The translations under genes were made by a program, and so were the position numbers. The notes under the pieces are model-generated. The model saw nothing but the letters and a program-made list of their open reading frames with translations. It was not told the DNA's origin and did not search any database. A stretch of 64,000 nucleotides of DNA, from positions 1 through 64,000 of the forward strand of contig JAQVVM010000021.1 in the NCBI GenBank assembly GCA_028698995.1, written 5' to 3'. Source of the stretch: Bacteroidales bacterium. Lineage in GTDB: Bacteria; Bacteroidota; Bacteroidia; Bacteroidales; PXBB01. The stretch's first letter is position 1, and each line of letters starts with the position of its first letter. Below are positions 1 to 7,535 of the stretch, piece by piece.

Positions 1-355
1 TTTGGTAAGGGACACCATACCCTCCTGTATCACCATTGTTAAGCAACTGCCATGTGTGTACAATAATAAAAGAAGGCAACTACATCATGGCAACCCCCAT
101 GCTCACTTTTAAGTAGCGGTTTCCCATATCATCAAGGCTGTACCATGCATATTCCTGCAATTCAGGAATAGTATCGAAATATTTCAGGTGCAAGTCGTTA
201 TAAATAAATGCTGCGGGTAAATAAGCGTAGTAGTTTTTAACGTCCCACTCAATAATCTGATGTTTTTGCCAACGGGCAATATTAAACTGCACATAGGTTA
301 AAATACCGATGATAATAAGAATTAAAAAATGAGGACTTTTAAAAAACCGTTTCAT
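1..355 (-). pseudogene. 5' part of a multi-pass membrane protein gene, interrupted by an in-frame TAG and cut by the window edge
   Basis: The reading frame starts with ATG at 355. It encodes a short basic N-terminus, one hydrophobic segment (about residues 10-25) and an extracytoplasmic stretch rich in Tyr and Asp (WDVKNYYAYLPAAF, then FDTIPELQEYAWY). TAG at 80-82 stops it after 91 residues. Beyond the TAG the same frame stays open to the window edge and still reads like protein (LPSFIIVHTWQLL, then GDTGGYGVPYQ). This looks like one longer gene with a nonsense codon, a CAG or CAA to TAG change being the simplest explanation. The N-terminus resembles large Bacteroidota multi-pass membrane proteins of the glycosyltransferase C type, but that is inference. 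A sequencing error or suppressed stop cannot be excluded. Confidence 0.6.
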
Positions 356-441
356 TTAAACGAAGAATTGAAAGGGTTAAAAGTACACAAAAAAAATTTC
401 AGGATATTGCAAATGTGCTGCTGTTTAAAAAAAGACAAACA

Positions 442-2091
442 TTATTTGTAGAGAAATCTTTTAACCTTCATTGTTGCTGTCTTATGAAAGGGTTCCGGTT
501 TGAAAACCACAATCTGAATGCGACTGCTTTTTGCAACCCTTGAATTAACATATTCTTTAAGATCTGAAAGTGTTTCATTCACGATATCATCGTACTTACG
601 AGCAAACCCATCTTTAAAGTTATTGTATTTTTGTCCCAATTCTTCCATATTTAAATGCACCATAGCCACAAGTTTCCCCTTTTGTTCAACAACAAGAGAT
701 TCAACTACATTTTTATAGTTATTGATTACTGTTTCAATGTCTTCTGGATAAATGTTTTCGCCACCGGCACCAACAATCATGTTTTTAAGTCTGCTTTTAA
801 TAAAGAGGTTGCTATTATTGTCAATATAACCAAGATCTCCGGTTTTGAGCCATCCATCAGGATTTAAAACATCTTTTGTTGCTTCCGGCATTTTGTAATA
901 ACCCTGCATAACATTGTCGCCTTTAGCCCAAATTTCACCTTCACCTGTTTTAGGGTTAGGATTGTTGATTTTAAGAGTTACACCATTCATAGCTGGCCCG
1001 GTTGATTCCAATAAAGCATTTTTTGGGGGAGCACCGGCCAAGAGTGGAGATGTTTCGGTAAGTCCGTAGCCAATAGCATATGGGAATTTGGCTTCCAAAA
1101 GAAACTTTTCAACGACCTTATTTAATTTTGCACCTCCTATACCAAAAAATTTAAGATGACCACCAAAGGTTTTCTTAAGCTTTTTCCCTGCAATCCTGTT
1201 TAATATTTTTCGAATGGGTGCTACCTTGTATAATGTACGCATAACAGCTTTATCGTTGAAAGCCGGCAAAATTTTGCTGAAATAAATTTTCTCCATTATC
1301 AGCGGAACTGTGAGCATCATGGTAGGTTTTATTTCCTCAAGTGCAGGAAGAAGCACAGGTGCAGTAGGTGGTTTCTTAAGATACCATACTGCTGAACCAA
1401 ACATCACCGGCAATATAAGCCCAAGTGTATTTTCGTAGGTATGCGATAATGGTAAAACAGATAAAAAGCGATCATTCTCGTCAATCGGTTGAATAAGAGA
1501 ACCACCATAGGCAGTAAAGCAAATATTACGGTGCGAAAGCATAACCCCTTTTGACTTTCCTGTTGTTCCCGAAGTATAAACGATTGAGGCCAGATCTGTT
1601 TCATGAACATCATAAGAAGAGGTCGGTTCTGAATCAGGATTAAAAAGGCAAGATATATTTGCTGAAAGAACTTGAAAATCATCAATAGCAATCTTGGGAA
1701 TATAGCTTTCAATATTGTTTACTTTGCTTTTGAGGGCATGAGAAACAAAGAGTAATTTTGAATCAGAGTGGGCAATAATATTTTCAATCTCAGGAATTGA
1801 AAACTCATGTAAAATAGGTACAGCAATAGCTCCCATAGAAGTTACAGCAAAATAAACAATACCCCAGTTAGGCATGTTATGACTTAAAATGGCAACCTTA
1901 TCACCTTTCCTAATTTCAAAAGTTTCAAGCATGGCCATTACTGCTCTCACTTTTTTTCCAACTTCTTCGTAAGTCAATGGTTTTTCTCCCACAAAACCAA
2001 AAGCATGGGCATTTCCGTAATTAGTGATAGTATTTTTCAACATTAAAGGAAACGTAAAGGGAGGTTTATTTTCAATTTTGGGAGTTTTCAT
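442..2091 (-). CDS. Long-chain acyl-CoA synthetase (AMP-binding enzyme)
   Basis: This 549-residue member of the adenylate-forming superfamily activates a fatty acid to acyl-AMP and then acyl-CoA. Visible motifs are the P-loop-like YTSGTTGKSKGVMLSH (about residue 170), GYGLTETSP (about 342), TGDLGY (about 420), GGENIYPEDIE (about 445) and a C-terminal region ending TMKVKRFLYK that supplies the usual catalytic lysine. There is no signal peptide, so it should be cytoplasmic or membrane-associated. The length fits bacterial FadD15-like enzymes. It is transcribed alone, with a good -7 element about 60 bp upstream. Chain-length preference cannot be read from sequence. No beta-oxidation genes are nearby, so it may serve phospholipid synthesis from exogenous fatty acids or fatty acid recycling. 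Confidence 0.93.
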   Translation of the reverse strand: MKTPKIENKPPFTFPLMLKNTITNYGNAHAFGFVGEKPLTYEEVGKKVRAVMAMLETFEIRKGDKVAILSHNMPNWGIVYFAVTSMGAIAVPILHEFSIPEIENIIAHSDSKLLFVSHALKSKVNNIESYIPKIAIDDFQVLSANISCLFNPDSEPTSSYDVHETDLASIVYTSGTTGKSKGVMLSHRNICFTAYGGSLIQPIDENDRFLSVLPLSHTYENTLGLILPVMFGSAVWYLKKPPTAPVLLPALEEIKPTMMLTVPLIMEKIYFSKILPAFNDKAVMRTLYKVAPIRKILNRIAGKKLKKTFGGHLKFFGIGGAKLNKVVEKFLLEAKFPYAIGYGLTETSPLLAGAPPKNALLESTGPAMNGVTLKINNPNPKTGEGEIWAKGDNVMQGYYKMPEATKDVLNPDGWLKTGDLGYIDNNSNLFIKSRLKNMIVGAGGENIYPEDIETVINNYKNVVESLVVEQKGKLVAMVHLNMEELGQKYNNFKDGFARKYDDIVNETLSDLKEYVNSRVAKSSRIQIVVFKPEPFHKTATMKVKRFLYK

Positions 2092-2151
2092 TCTTTCTTA
2101 TAGTCTAATTAATAATGAACTGTAAACAGTGTCTCAGTATTTTAAAGCTGA

Positions 2152-2159
2152 CAAAATTA
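2152..2159 (-). promoter_or_regulatory. Putative -7 promoter element of the acyl-CoA synthetase gene
   Basis: On the minus strand this reads TAATTTTG, an exact match to the Bacteroidota -7 consensus TAnnTTTG. It would give a 5' leader of about 50-60 nt before the ATG at 2091. Confidence 0.45.
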
Positions 2160-2390
2160 GGCTTTTCTTTTTTAATATAAAATCAAACTCTTTTATTGTT
2201 CTGCAAAACTTCTCTATCACTGTTCTGTGGCATAATTCAAATACAAATTCATATTTTTTAATGAAACTTTATAAAAACATCAAAAAAACAATTCCGCATT
2301 AGTCCAGCATTTCAGGGTAGTTGGATAAAACAAAAAAATAAAATTTTCGGGTTGAATTTTAAGTATTTTTAACTAACACCATTATAAGCA

Positions 2391-2424
2391 AAAAAAAGAG
2401 CTGCAAAAAAATGCAGCTCTTTTT
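2391..2424 (-). terminator. Rho-independent terminator of the ssb pair
   Basis: The inverted repeat GAGCTGCA (2398-2405) / TGCAGCTC (2412-2419) is flanked by A-runs and T-runs on both sides. It lies just past the stop of the downstream ssb gene (2448) and could terminate from either strand. Confidence 0.8.
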
Positions 2425-2447
2425 CAGAAGCACCATCCTTGATTGGA

Positions 2448-2783
2448 TTATTCTTTGGGAAGTATTTCAAACTCAGTGGCTATAACTTCTGTAATGTAGC
2501 GTTTTTCACCGCTGTTGGTTTGATAGGTGCGAGAATTCAATTTTCCGGTAATTGAAACTCTGTTTCCCTTTTTAATTTCCTGGGCAGCTTTCTTTGCTTT
2601 CTCGTTCCATACAACAATACGATGCCAACTGGTTGAGTTTGTCCATTCTCCGGTTTTATTTTTGTATCCTTCGCTGGTTGCAAGAGAAAAACTTGCCTTA
2701 CTTACATTTTTATTGATTTCAACCAATTCTGCATCCATACCTGCAAAACCTACTAATTCTACCTTGTTTACGTTTGTTTTCAT
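2448..2783 (-). CDS. ssb: Single-stranded DNA-binding protein, short paralog (second of a tandem pair)
   Basis: This 111-residue OB-fold protein starts NKVELVGFAGMDAE. It carries the typical SSB core with conserved aromatic residues (TSWHRIVVWNEKA) and the V-I-G-K-L-hydrophobic strand near residue 80, and should bind single-stranded DNA. It ends at FEILPKE directly after the OB fold. It therefore lacks the Gly/Pro-rich linker and acidic C-terminal tip (DDDIPF type) that recruits partner proteins in housekeeping SSBs. It lies 41 bp downstream of a clear paralog with the same first 19 residues, so the two probably arose by tandem duplication and share a transcript. A helper or competence-type SSB role is possible, and dprA is also in this window. 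Confidence 0.85.
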   Translation of the reverse strand: MKTNVNKVELVGFAGMDAELVEINKNVSKASFSLATSEGYKNKTGEWTNSTSWHRIVVWNEKAKKAAQEIKKGNRVSITGKLNSRTYQTNSGEKRYITEVIATEFEILPKE

Positions 2784-2824
2784 TTTTAATTTGATTTAAT
2801 TTATTAATAATTGTTTATATTTTT

Positions 2825-3154
2825 TTAAGCTACTATGGTTAAATTTTTTGCCAGAATTTCAACAACAAAACGCTTTTCGCCTTTTACTGTTTCATAACTT
2901 TTTTGATTAATCCTCCCTGTTACTGATACCTTAGAACCTTTTTTAACAGCTTCTGCTGCAATGTCGGCATTGGCATTCCACAGAACAATTCTATGCCAGA
3001 TTGTGTTACTCACCCACTCGCCCTCACTATTTTTATAATTTTCACGTGTGGCCAACGAAAAGCGTGCTACACGCATGCCTTTTCTGATTTCACGTACTTC
3101 TGCATCCATCCCTGCAAATCCTACCAATTCTACTTTGTTTACGTTTGTTTTCAT
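2825..3154 (-). CDS. ssb: Single-stranded DNA-binding protein, short paralog (first of a tandem pair)
   Basis: This 109-residue OB-fold protein is paralogous to the next gene downstream. Its N-terminus MKTNVNKVELVGFAGMDAE is identical, followed by R-E-I-R-K-G-M-R-V-A-R-F-S-L-A-T and NTIWHRIVLWNANA. It stops at AKNLTIVA without any acidic tail. The core is complete, so ssDNA binding and probably oligomerisation are expected, but the usual protein-interaction tip is missing. It is the first gene of the minus-strand pair and diverges from the sensor cyclase at 3468 across a 313-bp region with a perfect 20-bp palindrome. These are unlikely to be the only SSBs of the cell. Confidence 0.85.
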   Translation of the reverse strand: MKTNVNKVELVGFAGMDAEVREIRKGMRVARFSLATRENYKNSEGEWVSNTIWHRIVLWNANADIAAEAVKKGSKVSVTGRINQKSYETVKGEKRFVVEILAKNLTIVA

Positions 3155-3467
3155 TTTTTTAAATTTTAATGATTAATGATTTTTTATTTAAATTTTAGTT
3201 TTCATCAATTTCTTGTTGTTTCTAAATTTTCGGCAAAGTAACAACCATCCTAAAACCCCAGTCGGATAATAAACATTTACTTACGTTTAATATTCGTTTG
3301 TAAACGTTTACAAACTCTTAATTAATTAAAAACCCAAGGATTAATGCTTTATCGAAGGCACTTATCCAAAAATCAGAAATCAAATAAAAATCACTCATCA
3401 ATTAAAAAAAAGATTTTAAAAATGCCACTCATTTTTAAAATTTACTATTTTAGCTGAAATTTTTACT
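3155..3467. other. Divergent intergenic region between ssb pair and sensor cyclase
   Basis: This 313-bp, very AT-rich region separates two divergent transcription units. It contains the perfect palindrome at 3296-3315 and a shorter palindromic TTAATTAATTAA just beside it (about 3318-3329). No protein-coding signal is seen. Confidence 0.6.
3296..3315. promoter_or_regulatory. Perfect 20-bp palindrome, candidate operator
   Basis: The sequence GTTTGTAAACGTTTACAAAC equals its own reverse complement. Its core TGTAAACGTTTACA has the layout of operators bound by LacI-family regulators, with a central CG flanked by inverted TGTAAA half-sites. It sits about 142 bp upstream of the ssb start and about 153 bp upstream of the cyclase start, so it could control either or both. 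The regulator is not in the window. Confidence 0.5.
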
Positions 3468-6400
3468 GTGGTTAGAAACAAAGCAGTCATATTATTATTT
3501 CTACTAGTACTCCTGTTTTTAAATTCAAGAGCCGATTCTTTATCTTTATATGAAGTAGGAACTCCTTTTATTAGAAATTATCCACCTAGAGAGTACAAGG
3601 GGTTTTCGCAAAACTGGTCAATTGTTCAGGACGTCAGAGGGGTCATGTATTTTGCCAACGGTGATGGGGTGCTTGAATATGATGGGGTTGAATGGCGTAT
3701 GATAAGAATTGCGGATAATTACATGGTAACTGCACTGGCAATTGATTCAGGAAATGTAATTTATGTTGGTTCAATTAATGAATTTGGTTTTCTTGCCCCT
3801 GATATCAAGGGCATCATGCGTTACAACTCTTTATCTCAGGATTTAAGCCCTGAAGAGCAAAACTTCGGGTTCATTAATAAATTTGTAGTCAGTAATAAAA
3901 ACGAGATTTTTTTCAGTTCCAGCGAAGGGATTTTTAAAATTTTATTTGACAGTGACAACAAGGTTTCTGTTGATAAGCTTGATAATGTTGACGGGCTTTT
4001 TAATGTTGACAATAAGCTCTATTGTTACAATTTCGATACAGGCTTAAACTTATATTACAATGACTCAATAATTCAATTAAACGGGGGTGATTTTTTTAAA
4101 GAAAAATATGTTAATGCATTAATTGAGAATGACGAAAACAATCTTCTGGTTTTAACACAAAGCGACGGCATGTTTTTAATAAACAAAACCGAAGCAGACA
4201 ATTATTATAAAAATTTAACAATAACTCCTCTTAAAACGCAAATTGATAATTTTCTAATAAGAAACAGAATCAATTATGCTTGTCGTTTAAGTAACGGAAA
4301 TATTGCCTTTGCTACAAATAGTTCAGGAACTGTGCTGATAAATAAAAGCGGACATATTGTACAGATTCTGAATAAAAACACCGGTTTATACAACGACACC
4401 CACTATTTTATTTTTCAGGATACAGAGGGAGCTGTTTGGATAGCTTTGGATAATGGAATTTCTAAAGCAGAGATAAACACACCGCTGACATATTGGAATG
4501 ATGCCAATAATCTTAAGGGCAGTGTGCTTTCAATTGAAAGATTTAACAATACGCTTTATGTAGCCACATGGCAAGGCGTTTTTTATTTGGACATTGAAGC
4601 ATACAATAAATCTGTATTAGAAGATGTTCAGATATCCCCAATTTTCTTTAAACCTGTAGAAGGCATCAATGCAACCGCATGGACTTTTCTTAAGGTGGAA
4701 GAGCAAGATGCACCCGGCGTGCTTCTTATTGGAACATCTGAGGGTCTTTATGGATTTTCTAATAATGAATTAAAAAAAATCCTACCTCATAATGTTAATA
4801 AACTGTACCGTCTTCATACCCCTAATAATATCATTATTGCTGGTCTTGAAGAGGGGGCTATTGCAATTAAAATTGAAATAGTCAATAATACTATCAGTTT
4901 CAAAATACTGAACAAAATTCCTCGTCTTAAAGAACGGATTATTAGTGTTGGTCAGACAAAAGGTGGGGAAATTTGGTTGGGCTCCCAATACAAGGGCGTT
5001 TTTCTTCTAAAAGAAAACGACATGGTGAACGATACTTTACCTTTTAATTATTGGCCTGAAAACTTCTTCAAATACAATGGCAGCTCTCTTAGTGGCTCTG
5101 TGTATATCGATCACTTTCATAATCATTTATTGTTTGCTTGTGAAAGCGGTATTTATATTTTTACTGACGATTCACAACATTTTATGCCCTTCAGTTCGGT
5201 TGTTAACCAGACACTAAATGGCAGTGCTGTTGTAACTGTTTTTAGAGAAAATTACAATGGTAATTTATTATTACAATACACATTAATTCATAAAGGAGAA
5301 AAGATTATTGCAGAAATTAACTTTAAAAATAATCGCCTTAATATTATTTCACACCCCTTTAAACCCATTCCACAATCTGAAATATGGGCTTTTATGCCTG
5401 AAAAAAACGGCATCATCTGGTTAGGTTCTGATGAGGGGCTTTACAGATTAGACAACAAAATTTCTTATATTTATAACAGGGAATTTCAAACCCTCATACG
5501 AAATGTTTATTTAGGATCAGATTCTTTGTTTTTTGGTGGTAACAGATGTAATATCAATGCCACTTTCTACTCATGTACAAGTGATAATTTAATTGAAAAT
5601 GAGTCGATCTCTAACGAAATTGAATTTTCTCATAACTCCGTAATTTTTGAGTTTGCTTCTTTGTTTTTTTATGATGAAAAACAGAATAAATACCAATATC
5701 AACTTCATGGATTTGACAAAAAACCCTCCGAATGGACAGTAAGCACACAAAAGGAATATACCAACTTACCTCCCGGTAAATATTCTTTTGAAGTAAAATC
5801 TAAAAACATTTTTGATCAGGAAAGCTCGAGTGCCATTTTTGAATTTGAAGTTTTAGCACCATTATACAGAACAAACCTTGCATATATTTTATATGTAATA
5901 TTACTTGGATGCGCCGTATATCTTTTAGTTAAATACAGTAATAAAAGACTGATTCATGCTAAGATAAAACTTGAAAATCAAGTGTCGGAGCGCACGTCAG
6001 AAATCATTAACCAAAAGCGGGAGCTTGAAAAGGAAAAAGAAAAATCAGACCGTCTGCTTCTGAATATTTTTCCTTATAAGATTGTTGAAGAATTAAAAGA
6101 AAATGGATTTGCTAAGGCTAAACATTATTCAAAGGTCAGTGTTATGTTTGCCGATTTTTCGGGCTTTACAATGATAGCAGAAAAATTAGACCCCGAAGAA
6201 TTGATTAAGGAACTTAATAATTGTTTTACTTATTTCGATGAGGCCTGTGTCAGAAATAATCTCGAAAAAATTAAAACTGTGGGTGACGCCTATATGTGTG
6301 CCGGAGGGGTGCCAATTAAAAATGATACAAATCCCATTGATATTACTCTTGCAGCTTTAGAGATTTTACGTTTTGTAAAAGAATTGGAGAACGAAGAAAC

Positions 6401-6755
6401 TAAAAATGACTTACTAAAATGGAAAATAAGAATCGGTATTCATACAGGAGAAGTTATTTCGGGTGTTGTTGGTAAAAAGAAATTTGCTTATGATATTTGG
6501 GGAGATACAGTAAATACAGCAAGCCGTCTCGAAACAGCAGGAGAAAAGAATAAAATAAATATCTCCGGTGTTACTTACAACTATATTAAGGACTATTTCG
6601 TATGTACTTACAGAGGGAAAATCCCCGCAAAACACAAAGGAGAGATTGACATGTACTTTGTTGAACGGCTCAAACCGGAATATTCTAATGATGACTCAGG
6701 CTTTGTTCCAAATTTATTATTTAAAGAAAAATACAATAATCTACTGGCGATATGA
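3468..6755 (+). CDS. Transmembrane sensor adenylate cyclase: periplasmic two-component-regulator propeller, Y_Y_Y domain and class III cyclase domain
   Basis: This 1095-residue protein starts at GTG, chosen because a signal peptide follows directly (hydrophobic residues about 5-20). Residues about 30-680 are repeats of the two-component-regulator propeller type (W-x-G-S/T-x-x-G-L/I-Y units such as IWLGSDEGLYRLD). Residues about 715-785 are a Y_Y_Y Ig-like domain (YQYQLHGFD, TNLPPGKYSF). A membrane helix lies at about 802-822, followed by a coiled coil and a class III nucleotide cyclase domain (about 885-1070). Metal-binding Asp896 (ADFSG) and Asp940 (GDAYM) are present. Substrate-selecting Lys936 (KIKT) and Asp1009 (YDIWG) match adenylate rather than guanylate cyclases. 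Asn1016 and Arg1020 of the transition-state site are also present. It should sense an envelope or periplasmic ligand and make cAMP inside. It overlaps the HD gene by 4 bp. Confidence 0.9.
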   Translation: MVRNKAVILLFLLVLLFLNSRADSLSLYEVGTPFIRNYPPREYKGFSQNWSIVQDVRGVMYFANGDGVLEYDGVEWRMIRIADNYMVTALAIDSGNVIYVGSINEFGFLAPDIKGIMRYNSLSQDLSPEEQNFGFINKFVVSNKNEIFFSSSEGIFKILFDSDNKVSVDKLDNVDGLFNVDNKLYCYNFDTGLNLYYNDSIIQLNGGDFFKEKYVNALIENDENNLLVLTQSDGMFLINKTEADNYYKNLTITPLKTQIDNFLIRNRINYACRLSNGNIAFATNSSGTVLINKSGHIVQILNKNTGLYNDTHYFIFQDTEGAVWIALDNGISKAEINTPLTYWNDANNLKGSVLSIERFNNTLYVATWQGVFYLDIEAYNKSVLEDVQISPIFFKPVEGINATAWTFLKVEEQDAPGVLLIGTSEGLYGFSNNELKKILPHNVNKLYRLHTPNNIIIAGLEEGAIAIKIEIVNNTISFKILNKIPRLKERIISVGQTKGGEIWLGSQYKGVFLLKENDMVNDTLPFNYWPENFFKYNGSSLSGSVYIDHFHNHLLFACESGIYIFTDDSQHFMPFSSVVNQTLNGSAVVTVFRENYNGNLLLQYTLIHKGEKIIAEINFKNNRLNIISHPFKPIPQSEIWAFMPEKNGIIWLGSDEGLYRLDNKISYIYNREFQTLIRNVYLGSDSLFFGGNRCNINATFYSCTSDNLIENESISNEIEFSHNSVIFEFASLFFYDEKQNKYQYQLHGFDKKPSEWTVSTQKEYTNLPPGKYSFEVKSKNIFDQESSSAIFEFEVLAPLYRTNLAYILYVILLGCAVYLLVKYSNKRLIHAKIKLENQVSERTSEIINQKRELEKEKEKSDRLLLNIFPYKIVEELKENGFAKAKHYSKVSVMFADFSGFTMIAEKLDPEELIKELNNCFTYFDEACVRNNLEKIKTVGDAYMCAGGVPIKNDTNPIDITLAALEILRFVKELENEETKNDLLKWKIRIGIHTGEVISGVVGKKKFAYDIWGDTVNTASRLETAGEKNKINISGVTYNYIKDYFVCTYRGKIPAKHKGEIDMYFVERLKPEYSNDDSGFVPNLLFKEKYNNLLAI

Positions 6756-7336
6756 TTGATTTTGAAGGAGCTAAATCATATATCATTGCAAGACTGCGTG
6801 AAGAGCTTAATCCTGACCTAAAGTACCACAGTCTCAATCACACCATTGATGTTTACAATGCTGCAACAAATATTGCAAAAATGGAGGGCGTTAAGGATAA
6901 AGATCTGGGACTGCTACAAATGGCAGCTTTATATCACGACTCAGGTTTGTTGTACAAATATAAGGGACATGAAGAAATATCCAGTCTTATTGTTCAGGAT
7001 ATTTTGCCAAAATTCGGGTATTCCAAAAATGACATCAGCAGTATATCTAGCATGATTTTGGCCACATGCATACCCCAGCATCCACATACTTTACTCGAAA
7101 AAATTATTTGTGATGCAGATCTTGATTATATGGGCAGAGACGATTTTTTTATGAATGCCATGCGGCTAAAACATGAGTGGATGGATTATGGCATAATTAC
7201 AAACTTAAAACAATGGTACAGTATTCAGGTTGAGTTTCTTCAAAATCATAAATACTTTACAAATTCAGCCATTAAATTACGTCAGGAAAAGAAAATGCTG
7301 CACCTTTTAGAAATTAAAGAGCTCTTCGCAAAGTAA
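6752..7336 (+). CDS. HD-domain metal-dependent phosphohydrolase, translationally coupled to the cyclase
   Basis: This 194-residue protein has an HD fold: His30 (YHSLNHT), the His62-Asp63 pair (LYHDSG), His73, His110/His112 and Asp121/Asp123 (CDADLD). These are the metal ligands of this hydrolase superfamily. Its ATG overlaps the stop of the cyclase gene (ATGA at 6752-6755), so the two are co-translated. Family members cleave nucleotides or cyclic nucleotides, and the pairing suggests, by inference only, that it acts on cAMP or a related product of the cyclase. It has no signal peptide and should be cytoplasmic, on the same side as the cyclase domain. A general nucleotidase function remains possible. 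Confidence 0.8.
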   Translation: MIDFEGAKSYIIARLREELNPDLKYHSLNHTIDVYNAATNIAKMEGVKDKDLGLLQMAALYHDSGLLYKYKGHEEISSLIVQDILPKFGYSKNDISSISSMILATCIPQHPHTLLEKIICDADLDYMGRDDFFMNAMRLKHEWMDYGIITNLKQWYSIQVEFLQNHKYFTNSAIKLRQEKKMLHLLEIKELFAK

Positions 7337-7535
7337 TTTTTTTTTGAAATCAGTTTGATAATTACCGATTTCTTAAAAAAATCATTCTTGTCCGATAAAA
7401 AAATGAACTATGAAAAAGGATAAAAAAATAGTCTTTCGTTTTTTTTAGACACTATTGAAAAAAAAATTAAAAAACAACTAAAATTTATTACTTTTATAAG
7501 CAGAAAAAAATCAGTTAAATTTAAATAATAATATT

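Larger units (their letters stand above)
2092..2447. other. Intergenic stretch between acyl-CoA synthetase and ssb genes
   Basis: This 356-bp AT-rich stretch has no convincing gene. It holds a promoter-like element for the acyl-CoA synthetase at 2152-2159 and a hairpin terminator for the ssb pair near 2391-2424. I see nothing else in it. Confidence 0.6.

Noticed and set aside
3468-7336. Cyclase and HD pair as an anti-phage (CBASS or Pycsar) system
   Set aside because: CBASS enzymes are nucleotidyltransferases of another fold, Pycsar cyclases are small soluble proteins with a toxic effector, and this cyclase has a periplasmic sensor and a hydrolase partner.
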